A stretch of DNA of 64,000 nt from Flavobacterium sp. (GTDB lineage: Bacteria; Bacteroidota; Bacteroidia; Flavobacteriales; Flavobacteriaceae). Made by a program: the position numbers and the translations under genes. Positions 43,342 to 54,900 of this stretch are shown one piece after another. The DNA is taken from contig NZ_SEBS01000005.1 in assembly GCF_004211145.1 (NCBI RefSeq), positions 1 to 64,000 of the forward strand, in the 5' to 3' direction. How positions within the stretch are numbered: position 1 is the first letter of the stretch; every line of letters starts with the position of its first letter. Below the pieces are notes generated by a model. That model saw only the letters and a program-made list of their open reading frames with translations, had not been told where the DNA came from and ran no database searches.

Positions 43342-45138
43342 TTATTTCATGTTCAGTTTCATGTCGCTTATAACCGCAGTTCGTTGCGTTGCGCCGTTGT
43401 CAAAAATAATCTGAAAACGGACTTTATTTTGTTTCAAATTATCAAATGTAATTTTTTGCTGCTGATTTTCACCTTCCCAAAAGAAATCGGCGATCTCATT
43501 GCCGTTGGCTTTAATCTTAAAATGGGTTTTTTCAGCGCTGCTGCCTGAGAGAATCATTTCGTATTGCCCGTTCTTGAAGTCCAGAGGTGGTGAAATGTAG
43601 CTTCCGCTTTGGTTGAACGTAATTCCCTTATCAGAAAACTTTGCCGTCTTGAAAATTTTTAGGCTTATTTCTCCTTCGCCATCCTGCGTCGAATTTTTTT
43701 TCGGTTTGTAATAGTAGGCCCAACAGTCGAAATATTCCAGTTTTTTGGTTCGGATAAAATGCTCTTTAAGGTATTTTTCATTTACCTCACTAAGCGCATA
43801 TGGATTGATATTGCTATACCAAAAAGGCTCATGTCCAATTTCGTTCGCGCGCATGGCCGTTACGTAATCGTCAAAAGATTTGCTCTCGAATTTTGTCTCG
43901 GGTTGATCCTTGAACCAAAAAGGATAAATCCACGAGTAGAAGGTCACAATTTTCGCGTTATTGGTATTGGCCGCTTTAAGAGCTGTGGTCATCTCGCGCA
44001 TTTGGCATTTCGACGGCCTGTTGTAATAATCTCGAACGACAACCAAATCAATTAAACTAAAAACCACAAGACAGCCAACTATGGTATTGCGCACCATTGC
44101 ATTTCGAATGCGAGCCGCACCGATAGCGGTTGCAATAATAAAAACCGGTAGAATATTAATGAAGTAGCGCGAAAGGATCATCGACACGTCGAGATACGAT
44201 TTGAGCATCGAAATAACGAGCGAAACGACGAGCCAAGAACACAAAACGAAAAAACTTAGAATCAGTCGATTGCCGTTAAAGTTTTTGATTCCAGGGACAA
44301 GTTTTTGTCGGAAGACTGAAAACAGGTAATAGATGATGAGCACATTGATTACAAACATGAGCAATTCGGCGTTTCCAAAAAACTCCTTGAACATGTTGGT
44401 AAAAGCCTCAGGACCTGGCTGCAATATCCAAAACGACTTGATTTGAGCCACGTGCAGCAAAGCTTCAATATTCGGAAGCGCCAATATTAAAATTACGCCT
44501 GCAGACGCGAAACACAAACGCAGAAATTTCATTCGGTCTGACGCATCCTGTTTAAACAAAATCAACAACAGCAATAACGCTTGCGCGCCGATCGTCAATA
44601 TTCCGAAAAAATGCGAGTTGATAATCAAACCAGAGAATACACCATAAATCAATGCCGTTCTCATCGTCGGATTTCTGACAAACAAGATCAACCTGTAATA
44701 CGATAAAACGGTGAAAAGGAACAACATCCCGTAAGGTCTTGCTTCTTGCGAATACGTTATGTGAAACACGCTAACACACGTAATCGCGGCGGCAATCAAC
44801 CCCGAGCGCCTATTATAAATGGCCTTGCCTAAAAGATACATGGCATAAACACCAAACAAACCAATGATGGCTGAAAAAATCCTTGCGTTCAATGTCGAAT
44901 ACCCAAACACCAACATAAAATATTTTAATCCCAAAAAGTACAAATGCGGGAGCGCTTCCCAGAACAGGACGCTTTTATAAGTTTGACCGAAAGTAAAACT
45001 AGGGTCGCTGCTCATCATCGTCAGTACCTCATCGAGCCAAAAACTTTGTTGGTCGGGACGAAAAAAACGAAGACATGCTCCTACAACCAAAATTACGAGT
45101 AGCCATTTATTTTGTCTGATCCGATTGATTACCCTCAT
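43342..45138 (-). CDS. GT39/ArnT-like membrane glycosyltransferase with C-terminal beta domain
   Basis: 598 aa. About twelve membrane segments; the first periplasmic loop carries FRPDQQSFWLDEVLTMMSSD with the acidic pair of GT-C enzymes, and SQEARPYGMLFLFTVLSYYR is typical of the GT39/PMT superfamily. After residue ~480 a soluble beta-rich domain follows (GITFNQSGSYISPPLDFKNG). GT-C enzymes use lipid-phosphate sugars as donors; the GT2 gene 4 nt upstream could supply such a donor. The start could also be the ATG at 45162, which overlaps the GT2 gene by 20 nt. Confidence 0.82.
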   Translation of the reverse strand: MRVINRIRQNKWLLVILVVGACLRFFRPDQQSFWLDEVLTMMSSDPSFTFGQTYKSVLFWEALPHLYFLGLKYFMLVFGYSTLNARIFSAIIGLFGVYAMYLLGKAIYNRRSGLIAAAITCVSVFHITYSQEARPYGMLFLFTVLSYYRLILFVRNPTMRTALIYGVFSGLIINSHFFGILTIGAQALLLLLILFKQDASDRMKFLRLCFASAGVILILALPNIEALLHVAQIKSFWILQPGPEAFTNMFKEFFGNAELLMFVINVLIIYYLFSVFRQKLVPGIKNFNGNRLILSFFVLCSWLVVSLVISMLKSYLDVSMILSRYFINILPVFIIATAIGAARIRNAMVRNTIVGCLVVFSLIDLVVVRDYYNRPSKCQMREMTTALKAANTNNAKIVTFYSWIYPFWFKDQPETKFESKSFDDYVTAMRANEIGHEPFWYSNINPYALSEVNEKYLKEHFIRTKKLEYFDCWAYYYKPKKNSTQDGEGEISLKIFKTAKFSDKGITFNQSGSYISPPLDFKNGQYEMILSGSSAEKTHFKIKANGNEIADFFWEGENQQQKITFDNLKQNKVRFQIIFDNGATQRTAVISDMKLNMK

Positions 45139-45142
45139 GAAT

Positions 45143-45877
45143 TTACTTTTTATTGAAATCACCCCTCGAAAAATATTTCTCCACGAAGCAATACACTAAA
45201 ATAAAGAAATAGCGGCTTCCCATTTCTTTAATCTTCAATTTTGAAACGCCGTATTTCCTATTGGTCCACGAATTCGGGACGACCGTGTACGAGAAACCGC
45301 GGATGATTGCCTTTAACGGAAGTTCTATCGTGAGATTGAAATGTGGAGACAAAATCGGTTTTACGCCGTCGATCACTTCGCGTTTGTATAATTTGAATGC
45401 ATTCGTCGTGTCATTGTAGCGGATGCTCATCGTCATTCGAATAATGAAATTCGCGATCCGGTTTATGACTTTCTTGATCCACGGATAATCGATTACTTTC
45501 CCGCCTTTAATGAATCGACTTCCGAAAACGCAATCGTAATTGCCTTCGACCATTGTCGTGTAGTAGCGGATCAGATCATACGGAGAATCCGACAAATCGG
45601 CCATCATGACCGCCACGCAATCGCCTGAAAATCGCTCCAAACCGTAACGTACGGCGTATCCGAAACCATTCGGCCCCAAATTGGTTTCGTATTTCACCGA
45701 CGGATATTTGGCCGCCAACTGTTCCAGGACCGCGAGCGTGCCGTCTTTCGAATTGTCGTTGACGATAAAAATTTCGTGATCGATATTGACCTTTGAAAAA
45801 GCATCTTCGATCTGGTCGATGGTTTCGATGATCGATTCTTCTTCGTTGTAGGCCGGAATGACAATACTTAACTTCAC
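45143..45877 (-). CDS. Glycosyltransferase family 2, polyprenyl-phosphate sugar synthase-like
   Basis: 244 aa, GT-A fold. N-terminal KLSIVIPAYNEEESI, then IVNDNSKDGT and a D-x-D-like MMADLSDSPYD, as in dolichol-phosphate mannosyltransferase relatives. No C-terminal membrane helices. GTG start at 45877. Together with the downstream GT-C enzyme it may form a donor-synthase/transferase pair. Confidence 0.88.
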   Translation of the reverse strand: MKLSIVIPAYNEEESIIETIDQIEDAFSKVNIDHEIFIVNDNSKDGTLAVLEQLAAKYPSVKYETNLGPNGFGYAVRYGLERFSGDCVAVMMADLSDSPYDLIRYYTTMVEGNYDCVFGSRFIKGGKVIDYPWIKKVINRIANFIIRMTMSIRYNDTTNAFKLYKREVIDGVKPILSPHFNLTIELPLKAIIRGFSYTVVPNSWTNRKYGVSKLKIKEMGSRYFFILVYCFVEKYFSRGDFNKK

Positions 45878-45933
45878 TGGGTTGTATATTTCTGCCGCAA
45901 GAATATCAAAACGATAAACCTGATAAGTTCATT

Positions 45934-46995
45934 TTAATTTTTTGCAGACGTAGCCGCATAAATCTGGGTAAGGATGTCATTGATGTTATACTTCCAAGTC
46001 CACTCAGGATAATGCGACTGAAACTTTGAAACGTCGCTGATCCACCAAATGTGGTCACCGATGCGGTTCGCTTCAGTATATTCGTAATTCATCGGTTTGC
46101 CCGTAATCTCCTGGCACATCGCGATCGCTTCGGCCATGGAGCAATTCGAGAAACGTCCGCCGCCGGCATTGTAGACTTCGCCTTGCTTCGGATTTTGATA
46201 GAAATGCCAAAACATGTTCACCAAATCCCAACTATGAATGTTGTCGCGAACCTGTTTGCCGTGATATCCGAACACCGTGTACTTGTCGCCCGTGATCGCG
46301 CATTTCATCAAATATGACAAGAAGCCGTGCAATTTTGTTCCCGAATGGTTCGGACCCGTCAAGCATCCGCCGCGGAAAACTCCGGTGTTCATGCCGAAAT
46401 ATTTCCCGTATTCCTGAACCAATATATCGGCGGCCACTTTTGAAGCCCCGAAAAGCGAGTGTTTGGTTTGGTCGATGCTCATTTTCTCATCGATTCCTTT
46501 TTCGAAATACGGATGCGATTCGTTGATTTCCCAACGGTGTTCGAGTTCGATAAGCGGCAAGTAATTCGGCGTGTCGCCATAGACTTTGTTGGTCGATGTA
46601 AAGATAAAAACCGCTTGTTCACAATGCTTCCGCGTCGCTTCCAACAAATTCAGCGTACCATTTGCGTTCACCGTAAAATCAGTAAACGGAGCTGATGCCG
46701 CCCAATCGTGGCTTGGTTGCGCAGCGGTGTGGACGACTAACTTTATGTCGGTGCCGTATTTTGCAAAAATCTCATCGATCGCTGCTTCATCGCGGATGTC
46801 GGCGGCGTGGTGCTCGAAATTCGGAATCGTGTCGATGAGTTTCTTCGTGTTCCATTCGGTCGACGCGTCGGCTCCAAAGAATGCCTGGCGCAAGTTGTTG
46901 TCGATACCTACGACCTTGTCGAATTTGTCGGCGAAAAAGTTTACCGATTCGCTTCCGATAAGTCCTGATGAACCTGTGATTATGCAAATTTTCAT
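45934..46995 (-). CDS. SDR family NAD-dependent epimerase (CDP-paratose 2-epimerase-like)
   Basis: 353 aa, extended SDR: NAD-binding [15 protein letters not shown] and [18 protein letters not shown], the catalytic-site strand [13 protein letters not shown], then [14 protein letters not shown]. The usual catalytic Tyr of YxxxK is Phe here (F-G-A-S-K), which from memory is normal for this subfamily. Likely epimerises a nucleotide sugar. The true start is the ATG at 46995, overlapping the upstream stop as TAATG; the frame to 47334 lies within the neighbouring gene. Confidence 0.85.
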   Translation of the reverse strand: MKICIITGSSGLIGSESVNFFADKFDKVVGIDNNLRQAFFGADASTEWNTKKLIDTIPNFEHHAADIRDEAAIDEIFAKYGTDIKLVVHTAAQPSHDWAASAPFTDFTVNANGTLNLLEATRKHCEQAVFIFTSTNKVYGDTPNYLPLIELEHRWEINESHPYFEKGIDEKMSIDQTKHSLFGASKVAADILVQEYGKYFGMNTGVFRGGCLTGPNHSGTKLHGFLSYLMKCAITGDKYTVFGYHGKQVRDNIHSWDLVNMFWHFYQNPKQGEVYNAGGGRFSNCSMAEAIAMCQEITGKPMNYEYTEANRIGDHIWWISDVSKFQSHYPEWTWKYNINDILTQIYAATSAKN

Positions 46996-48686
46996 TAAAA
47001 TGTCTTTTTGATTTTTTTGTCGGTCGGTTCTCTTCTGAACAATCCGTCGTTTGAAATACTTGTGATGACTGAATATTCGGCCGAACCCAAATCTTCCTTC
47101 TTGATTCGGCATACGAAACCTGCGTAATCGAGGTTGCCTTTCTTGAAATACGGATTCGTGTCGTAACGTTTCATTCTTTGCGTGGCAAAGGTGCGTTTTT
47201 CTCCCGAAGCGCTGTCCTGCAACTCCAAATAAATATTTTGTTCGTATGACGATTGCCTGTCCAGAAAGCCTTTCCCGAAAATTAGGAAGCTGTCTTTTAA
47301 TTCGTAGATCTGTTCGACGTCGTGCGTAAACCAAGCGTCAGTGTTCGTGTTTTGCGTGAGATTCGACACTTTTTGCGAAAACGGGTACAGCGCATTTACT
47401 TCCGATTCGTCGGGCAACGTGTAAATTTTATAATTTTTGGCCTTTTCCAGAATTTCCTTGTACAAATCCTGCTCGAAACCGTTGAGCATTTTATGGTTGC
47501 CAGAATAGAAATTGACCACGCCAAGATAATTCAAATGCTGCCTGTACGCGAGATATTCGGTTTGCTTGTTGCTGATCCCAAAAAAATATACAAGCGAAAA
47601 TAACGCGACAATACCGTCTCGCCAACTTTGACGCAACTCGACCTTTTCGAGAAAATAATAGTAACAATATACCAACATGATCGCGCTATATAATTTATAA
47701 CGCGAGGCAATCGCCGTTTCAATCCCGAACTGGGCGCGCGTCACGCTCGTAATGCCCGCAACCAAAATGACGAATGAAATCATTGCGAAAGCCAACAAAT
47801 TGTCCTTGTAGTATCTTTTCCTGATGAGATAGCCGTAAAAAATTACCATGACCAATCCGAACATCGCGGAGAACACGACCGAATCGGTCAGGTCGTTCGT
47901 AAAAATGAGGTTGTATGAAAAAATACTTCCAATGAACGAAAAGAAGAACGTAGTCGCTTTTAGTTTGAAATATAAAATCGTTTCGAAAACATCAGGCGTT
48001 TGCGGTGGTTTTTGGTATCCGATGAAATACAAAGCAAGCGTCGCGACTGCCACACCAATGAATGCCCAAAAAAGTTTCTTCTTGCCTCTATACCAAAAAA
48101 TTGCGGGCAACAAAAATATCAGGAACAACCCTGAACCAACCGTAAGCACCGCCAAAACAAAGAACACAATGCTTAAATATGCATGTTTTTCACTTTTCAC
48201 GGCAAAGTAAATACTTAGCAACGAAAACAGTACGCCGGTATTATTCGACAATGTCGCCATCGGGAACGTCATGTTTTCGTGGAACGCAAAATTGAAAATC
48301 AGGATCGCGACCGGAAGCACATAAAACCAGCCTCTTTTTCGCAACGGCAAAGCAAGCAATAAAAAAATGCCGAGGTAGCTCAAGTTCCCGATCAACGCCA
48401 GAAAATTAAAATCGACTTTCCCGAAAAGTTTGTAACTCACCAACGTCCAAATCCTGTCGTATACGATTCGGTGTTCGTTGAATTGCGCGAACAGCAATGA
48501 CATGCGCGATGAAAACGATTCGTCGGCCTTAAAATTATTTAAGAATTCCAGGATCGCTTTGTAATCGTCGTTTACGGGAATGTTACTCGTGTACGTGAAA
48601 AACTCAAAATAAAAATAGCCGATCAGACCTACAATCAGTACGAACGAGACAGCGTTGAGATAGGTATTTTTAATTTCGAATTTCAT
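46995..48686 (-). CDS. Multi-pass membrane protein of unknown function, GT-C-like
   Basis: 563 aa, about ten to twelve hydrophobic segments. The first loop ([20 protein letters not shown], then [16 protein letters not shown]) has acidic and His residues in the position where GT-C enzymes have their catalytic Asp. A C-terminal soluble region of about 170 residues follows. I do not recognise a specific family. Placed between two SDR genes, it could be a glycan-modifying membrane transferase, but this is inference. It is the lowest-GC stretch in the locus by eye. Confidence 0.7.
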   Translation of the reverse strand: MKFEIKNTYLNAVSFVLIVGLIGYFYFEFFTYTSNIPVNDDYKAILEFLNNFKADESFSSRMSLLFAQFNEHRIVYDRIWTLVSYKLFGKVDFNFLALIGNLSYLGIFLLLALPLRKRGWFYVLPVAILIFNFAFHENMTFPMATLSNNTGVLFSLLSIYFAVKSEKHAYLSIVFFVLAVLTVGSGLFLIFLLPAIFWYRGKKKLFWAFIGVAVATLALYFIGYQKPPQTPDVFETILYFKLKATTFFFSFIGSIFSYNLIFTNDLTDSVVFSAMFGLVMVIFYGYLIRKRYYKDNLLAFAMISFVILVAGITSVTRAQFGIETAIASRYKLYSAIMLVYCYYYFLEKVELRQSWRDGIVALFSLVYFFGISNKQTEYLAYRQHLNYLGVVNFYSGNHKMLNGFEQDLYKEILEKAKNYKIYTLPDESEVNALYPFSQKVSNLTQNTNTDAWFTHDVEQIYELKDSFLIFGKGFLDRQSSYEQNIYLELQDSASGEKRTFATQRMKRYDTNPYFKKGNLDYAGFVCRIKKEDLGSAEYSVITSISNDGLFRREPTDKKIKKTF

Positions 48687-49751
48687 TTATTTCAGTATCG
48701 GTTCAAGTTGCTTCTCATTCTCCTTAATCCACTCAAAAATATCCTTGAAAATAGTTTCCACCGATCGCGTCGGTTTCCAGCCCGTTTCCTTTTCGATAAG
48801 GGAATTGTCCGTGACATAGCTGCGCAAATCGGCAGGACGTGTTTCAGTTTCGGATCCGATGGTAATCGTATTCCCCGTGATTTTCTCGCAAATGTTCGTC
48901 ATTTCCAATAGCGACGCACTGTTTTCGAGTCCGCCACCGACGTTGAAAATCTTGCCCGTGAATTTTTCGGTCTCGTGAATTTGCAAATCGACGAGGTCAA
49001 CGAGATCGTCCACATGCAAAATGTCGCGCACTTGCTTTCCGGTTCCGCCGTATCCGATGTATTTCAACGATTGATTCCAGTAGTGTTTCGCCATCCAAAG
49101 TGTGACGACGCCTTGGTCGGTTTTACCCATTTGGCGAGGCCCGGCGATAACTCCGAAACGCGTAATGGCGGCTTGAAGCCCGTAAAATGCGGCGTATTCC
49201 TGGATGAAAAGTTCCGATGCCAGTTTCGTCGTTCCATAAAACGAGCGTGCGCCTTCAAGTGAAAGTTGTTCCGAGATTCCTTTCTCAGAGATTCCGATCT
49301 GTGTTTGGTCGGAACTAAAGTCGAATCGTGTGTCGGCTTCGACGAAATTCGCCGTTTCGATTTTCTCGATCGGATATACGCGGCTCGTCGACAGGAAAAT
49401 AACCTTCGCCTTGTTTTTGAGGCACGCGTTGAAACAATTGATCGATCCGTAAAGATTGTTGTTGATCACGTATGTCGGGTCAGAATCCAAACCTGCCATT
49501 ACCGACGGTTCGGCTGAAGCTTCGATCAGAACGTCGAAAGCGCCGACGCCCGCGAGATCTTCAGCATTGCGGATATCACCATGAATAAACGGGATTTCGG
49601 CTTTTTGAAGGTCGGACAAATTGAATTCAGAACCGCGCCTTTTTAAGTTGTCGAAAGCGGTTATCGCATAATTGGGATAGCGTTGTTTTAGTTGCAAGCA
49701 AAGCGACGAGCCTACGAAACCTGCGCCTCCTGTTACCAATATTCTTAACAT
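48687..49751 (-). CDS. SDR family NAD-dependent epimerase/dehydratase
   Basis: 354 aa. NAD-binding TGGAGFVGSSLCLQL and FDNLKRRGSEFNLSDL, catalytic LSTSRVYPIE with the Tyr-Lys pair in SFYGTTKLASELF, and a C-terminal domain with HVDDLVDLVDLQI. Resembles CDP-paratose/CDP-tyvelose 2-epimerases, so together with the SDR at 45934 it may act in a branched dideoxysugar pathway, but the CDP-sugar synthesis genes are not in view. It abuts the membrane protein gene. Confidence 0.8.
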   Translation of the reverse strand: MLRILVTGGAGFVGSSLCLQLKQRYPNYAITAFDNLKRRGSEFNLSDLQKAEIPFIHGDIRNAEDLAGVGAFDVLIEASAEPSVMAGLDSDPTYVINNNLYGSINCFNACLKNKAKVIFLSTSRVYPIEKIETANFVEADTRFDFSSDQTQIGISEKGISEQLSLEGARSFYGTTKLASELFIQEYAAFYGLQAAITRFGVIAGPRQMGKTDQGVVTLWMAKHYWNQSLKYIGYGGTGKQVRDILHVDDLVDLVDLQIHETEKFTGKIFNVGGGLENSASLLEMTNICEKITGNTITIGSETETRPADLRSYVTDNSLIEKETGWKPTRSVETIFKDIFEWIKENEKQLEPILK

Positions 49752-49857
49752 CGATTCTATTTTTACTGTTAGCCCGAAGGCGAAAAAAGTAGTCGTAAAA
49801 CTATTCTATTTTTTTGGCATGACGCAACGTGCGCGGTTAAATTACCTCGCGACTAAC

Positions 49858-50622
49858 TCATTCTCCTTTTTTCCAGGAATGTAATATCGAAACTCCAAAC
49901 GGAAACTTCAGCCCAACATTCATAAACCAACCCTCAGGTCGCATCACCCAAAACAGGATCTTATTGAGCAATCCGGGTTTGAACGCTTCGAAATCGCTGC
50001 CCGAACCGGTTCTTTTCTCGCCCGACTTGAGCATGTTGCTGATCGCTCGGAACGCGTAAATCGGCGGAAACAGGAAAAAATTGAAATAGGACGAAAACAA
50101 TTGTCGGCCCTGGAACTTCGCGAAAAGTGCCTGGATCTGCGTCTTGCGATAACGCCTGAAATGATGGTTGATCACATCGTGATGGCTCCACAAACTCATG
50201 AACGTCGGGATCGTGATGAAGACGTTGGCCCCGTTTTTCGCGACGCGAATCAATTCCGAGACTGCGAGTTGATCGTCTTCAACGTGTTCGATTACGTCAA
50301 AGGCGCACACCAAATCGAATGTATTTTCAGGAAATTGAAGTTCGGTGATTGAGCCGTGTTGAATGTTCAATCCGGTAAGTTCTGAGGCGAAAACGCAACA
50401 TTCGGCGTCGTATTCAATCGAGGTAACTTCACCGAATTTCGATAAATATTCAGAACTCCTGCCCGGACCGCATCCGACGTTCAATATCTTCAACGCGCCT
50501 TGTGGCAATTGTCCTTTCTTTTGCATCGATGAAATATAACCTGAAATTATCGCTTCGCGCGCCGTAAACCACCAATGGTAGCGCTCAAGTTCATAGTATT
50601 CCCTGTAGTATTCCTGTTGCAT
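49858..50622 (-). CDS. Class I SAM-dependent methyltransferase
   Basis: 254 aa. N-terminal EYYELERYHWWFTAREAII is a recurrent start for methyltransferases next to GT2 genes; the SAM-binding loop is KILNVGCGPGRSSEYL, then CAFDVIEHVEDDQLAV. The C-terminal third has a hydrophobic stretch (FNFFLFPPIYAFRAI) that may touch the membrane. It starts 1 nt after the GT2 stop, so the two are probably co-translated. The target, sugar or lipid carrier, is unknown. Confidence 0.85.
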   Translation of the reverse strand: MQQEYYREYYELERYHWWFTAREAIISGYISSMQKKGQLPQGALKILNVGCGPGRSSEYLSKFGEVTSIEYDAECCVFASELTGLNIQHGSITELQFPENTFDLVCAFDVIEHVEDDQLAVSELIRVAKNGANVFITIPTFMSLWSHHDVINHHFRRYRKTQIQALFAKFQGRQLFSSYFNFFLFPPIYAFRAISNMLKSGEKRTGSGSDFEAFKPGLLNKILFWVMRPEGWFMNVGLKFPFGVSILHSWKKGE

Positions 50623-50623
50623 G

Positions 50624-51580
50624 TTATTGTGGTTTTTCTATTTCCGGACTTTGGTTGGTTCGGATTACTTTGTCGATGATGAACAACGGCCTGTTTCGCA
50701 CTTGGTTGTAAATCCTGAGTACGTATTCGCCGATAAGTCCCAACGAGATCAATTGCACGCCGCTGAAAAGTATGATCGCCAAAATTGTAGCTGTGAATCC
50801 TGGCGGGACGTCGTTATAAAAAAATCTTCGGTATAAATTATAGGCGAAGTATGCCAACGAGAACATGATCGTGATGAAACCCAATCGCGTGATGATGCGT
50901 ACCGGGAAATCGCTGAAATTAAAAATTCCGTTAAACGCCAACTCAAACAATTTGCTCCAGCTGTATTTGGTCTCTCCGGCCTGACGTTCGTCACGGTCGT
51001 ATTCGAAGCCGATCTGCTTGAATCCGACCCAAGCGCGCATGCCTCTCAGGTAACGACTGTTCTCAGGCATTTCGTTCATGCGGTCCACGACTCGCCTGCT
51101 CAACATCGAGAAGTCGCCGCTGTCGATCGGGACGTTGAAATTGGAAATCTTCTTTTGCAATCTATAATAGGCAGAATACGCAAGTTTCTTGAAGAAACTC
51201 TCCTTGCGATTCTTGCGGATCGCGTAGATCACGTCGTAACCGTTGTTGAGCAATTTGTAAAAATCGACGACCAGTTCAGGCGGATCCTGCAAATCGCCAT
51301 CGATGATCATCGCTCCCTTTCGGCCCGTGACGTTCGCCAGTCCGGCGGTCACAGCGAGTTGATGCCCGTGGTTTCTAGAAAGCAACACGCCAACGAAACG
51401 TTTGTCGATCGTGCAAATCCGCTCGATGAGCGAGGCCGTGTCGTCACAACTGCCGTCGTTGACCAAAATCGTTTCGCACTCGAACGGTGTCGAGTCCATC
51501 ACGCTTTGCAACCTTGCGATGAGTTGATCGAATACGGCTTCCTCGTTATATAGCGGGACTACAATAGAGATGTCGGTCAC
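50624..51580 (-). CDS. Glycosyltransferase family 2 (GtrB/DPM-like, membrane-anchored)
   Basis: 318 aa. A GT-A catalytic domain with VPLYNEEAVF, ETILVNDGSCDDT and the DGDLQDPPEL metal site is followed by two C-terminal membrane helices (ITIMFSLAYFAYNLY; FTATILAIILFSGVQLISLG), as in GtrB-type enzymes that make polyprenyl-phosphate sugars. GTG start. First gene of the long minus-strand block that ends with the GT-C enzyme at 43342. Confidence 0.9.
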   Translation of the reverse strand: MTDISIVVPLYNEEAVFDQLIARLQSVMDSTPFECETILVNDGSCDDTASLIERICTIDKRFVGVLLSRNHGHQLAVTAGLANVTGRKGAMIIDGDLQDPPELVVDFYKLLNNGYDVIYAIRKNRKESFFKKLAYSAYYRLQKKISNFNVPIDSGDFSMLSRRVVDRMNEMPENSRYLRGMRAWVGFKQIGFEYDRDERQAGETKYSWSKLFELAFNGIFNFSDFPVRIITRLGFITIMFSLAYFAYNLYRRFFYNDVPPGFTATILAIILFSGVQLISLGLIGEYVLRIYNQVRNRPLFIIDKVIRTNQSPEIEKPQ

Positions 51581-51930
51581 GGTAAAACAATTAGTTAATC
51601 GGGCGTAAAGCTATTCATTTTTGCGAATTTTCTGAAGTAAAAAGTAGATTTTACAAGAGTTTGAGCATCGGATATCGCAATGCCCGATCCCAATTACGCG
51701 GCGGCTGTCGAGCTTCTTTCAACTCAGAAACGCGTATTTCACGTAGCGGTAACCCATTCCCATAATCGCACCGAATCATCCCAAACATCGAGGTTGATCG
51801 TCCGATTACATCGGGATTGTCTTAAAAAATGTAATTCACGGGTATAAATAAGCTATATATCGACAAAAAGAAAACGTTACCAATTAGTTATCTAATTTCA
51901 CTCCCTTAAAAATCAAACTGTTAAAAAGTC
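51581..51930. other. 350-bp divergent intergenic region
   Basis: Separates the polysaccharide locus from the CotH genes. A weak -7 candidate for the GT2 gene, TAGCTTTA on the minus strand (51613-51606), has one mismatch. A small hairpin GTAAAA/TTTTAC lies near 51637-51654. No clear promoter for the CotH gene and no ORF are recognised. Confidence 0.4.
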
Positions 51931-54900
51931 ATGAAAAAAATTACCCCATTTTTCGTTGGTGTGTTTTTGCTGATGAGCGTTGCATCGTTCGCACAAAATC
52001 TCGTCATCAACGAAATCTTAACCTCGAATACCTTGACAAACACCGATGAGGACGGCGATTATCAAGACTGGGTTGAACTTTACAACGGAACGGCCGCTAC
52101 CGTAAACCTCAACGGTTACGGACTAAGCGACGATCCGACGTTGCCTTTCAAATGGACTTTCCCAGCACAAACCATGGCGCCGGGTTCGTACCTGATCATT
52201 TATTGTTCCGACAAAAACCGCACGGTCGTAAACCAGCCGTTGCATACTAATTTCAAGATCAGTTCGGGCGGCGAAACCGTTACATTGACGAACGCGGCAA
52301 GCGTTACCGTAAACCAGGTTCCAGCGACTGCGATCCCGAGCGATGTTTCGTACGGACGTCTTCCCAATGGAACCGGACCGTTCGTGTTCTTCTCGGCCGT
52401 AACGCCGGCTGCGCAAAACGGGACTGTCGGTTACAACGAAATTTTGACGCCTCCGACATTTTCACAAGGCGGCGGATTTTTCACGACGGCTTTCAACTTG
52501 AGCCTCGCGACTGCAACCTCGGGCGCAACGATTATTTACACGCTTGATGGAAGCGAGCCCGATCCGGCAAACTTGGCGGGAACGACATATCAATACAAGA
52601 ACGTATATCCGCACCATCCGGGCGATGCGACAGGTCCGCTTTTGACGAAGAGCTTCAACAGTTTGACCTACACGGCTCCGATCGCGATCGTTGACCGTAC
52701 GTCACAACCCAACGACATATCGATGATTTCAACGACGTATTTCGATGCGTTCTATTTGCCTGAAAACAACATCTTCAAAGGAACGGTCGTTCGCGCGAAA
52801 GTAGTGAAACCGGGCGCTTTGCCGAGTAAAACGGCGAGCAACACGTACTTTGTGACGCCTGAAGGCAGCAGCCGTTTTTCGTTGCCGGTCGTTTCATTGG
52901 CGATCACCGAGAAAACACTTTTCGACTACAACGACGGAATTTACGTTCCCGGAGTCGATTTCGACAACTGGAGAATCGACAACCCCGATCTCGAGCCTGA
53001 AGGCCAGGAAGATTTGGCTAACTATTACCGACGCGGCCTCGAATGGGAACGCGAAGCCAACATGACGTATTTCGTAAACGGCACGCAAGTGATCAACCAG
53101 AACGTAGGTTTGCGCCTTCACGGAGGTTCGTCGCGCGACTGGCAGAACAAGTCGTTCAACATCTACGGACGTTCCGATTATGGGGACGCGACCATGGACT
53201 ACGCATTCTTCCCGAACCAACCGATCGATTTCGAACGCTTGATCCTGCGTAATTCAGGTGCCGATTTCTACGAGACTCATTTCCGCGACGCGCTCAACAT
53301 GCGTTTGCTCAAGCAATCTCACGTACTGGCAAAAGGTTACCAACCGACCGTTACGTTCATGAACGGTGAATATTGGGGAATCCTGAGTTTAAGCGACAAG
53401 TTCGATGACAATTACTTCAAGCGCGTATACGACATTGAAGAAGTCGATATTTTGGAGAGCGAGGCGCAGATCGAAGAAGGCGACGCCGATGATTACAACG
53501 CGATGATCGACTATATCACTGCAAATCCATTGTCGGTGCAAGCGAACTACGATTACGTTCTGACGCAACTCGATTACGAGAACTTCGCCGATTATTTCAT
53601 CCACAACATTTTCTTCGACAACCTCGACTGGCCTGGAAACAACATCGTATTCTGGAGAGAAAAGGTCGACGCCCCAAATGCAACCGCTCCGCACGACGGA
53701 CGTTGGAGATGGATCGGTCACGACATGGATGCGACTTTCGCAACCACATCTGAGAACATCAACCGCAATTCATTGGCGATCGCCACTGCAACCGGCGGCC
53801 CGGAATGGCCAAACCCGGAATGGAGTACGTTCCTGTTGCGCAAGATGCTCGAAAATACGACGTTCAAGAATTACTTCATCAACCGTTTCGCCGACAAGAT
53901 CAACACGACGTATTCGTCGGCTTTCGTAAATACGACGATGGAAGAAATGAAAAACGTGATCCTTCCTGAACTCGAAGAACAGATCGAGCGTTGGACGGCT
54001 CCGGTCGACATGGGCGATTTCAATTTCTATTACGGTTTTCAACAGAGCTTCGCGACACAACGTCCGGCGATCCAGAGAAACCACATCCGCAGCAAATTCA
54101 CGATCGCAGCGAACATCAACGCGACCGTCGACGTTTCAAACGTGGCGCACGGCTATGTGAAAATGAACACGATCGACCTTAAATCGACAACCGATAATAT
54201 CGCCGCGAATCCATATCCTTGGACAGGCGTTTACTTTTCAGGAATTCCGGTTACGTTGAAAGCGATCCCGAACGCAGGTTTCGTATTCGATCACTGGGAA
54301 GGCGCCTCAACTGCGACAACTGATCAAATTACGCTAACGCAAACCGCGGCGTTTTCAGTGAAAGCGGTTTTTGTTCCGACGAATACCAACGCAAGCCAAC
54401 CGATCTATTTCTGGTACATGGGAACTGCGATCGCGAACGACACGCCACTTTTGACCTTGAACTCTTCGTTCGAAGTTCCGGCAACCGACGCGGTAATCAA
54501 CTACACGTCTTGCTTGCCAGGATATCCGTATGCAGCCGGAAACCCGTTGTTCCAACACGCGTCGATGGAAAGAAGAAATTCACCGACTCCGATCAACTAC
54601 ATCGCCGAGGCAAACGGAGGCGCGGCTTACGCTGCAAGTGCGATGCGCGGCATCCAGATCAAGGAACCGTTGCAGAGCGCAGGTGCTGAAAACACAATGG
54701 TTTTCGCGTTCACGACCGTGAATTACGAGAACATTATTTTCTCGTTCGCCGCCAAAAACGAATTGACGAACGCGCAGAACATCGTCGTGGATTACTCGAC
54801 CGTTGCCGGAACTCCGAACTGGATCACGACAGGTTTGGCTTCATCGACATTGCCGCTGACCGCTGATTTCGCCTTGTTCACTGTTGACTTCTCGTCTATC

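Noticed and set aside
46459..46551. Inactive SDR because of the missing catalytic Tyr
   Set aside because: Phe at this position appears typical for this subfamily from memory, so it was not called a defective gene; reported only as a point to check.
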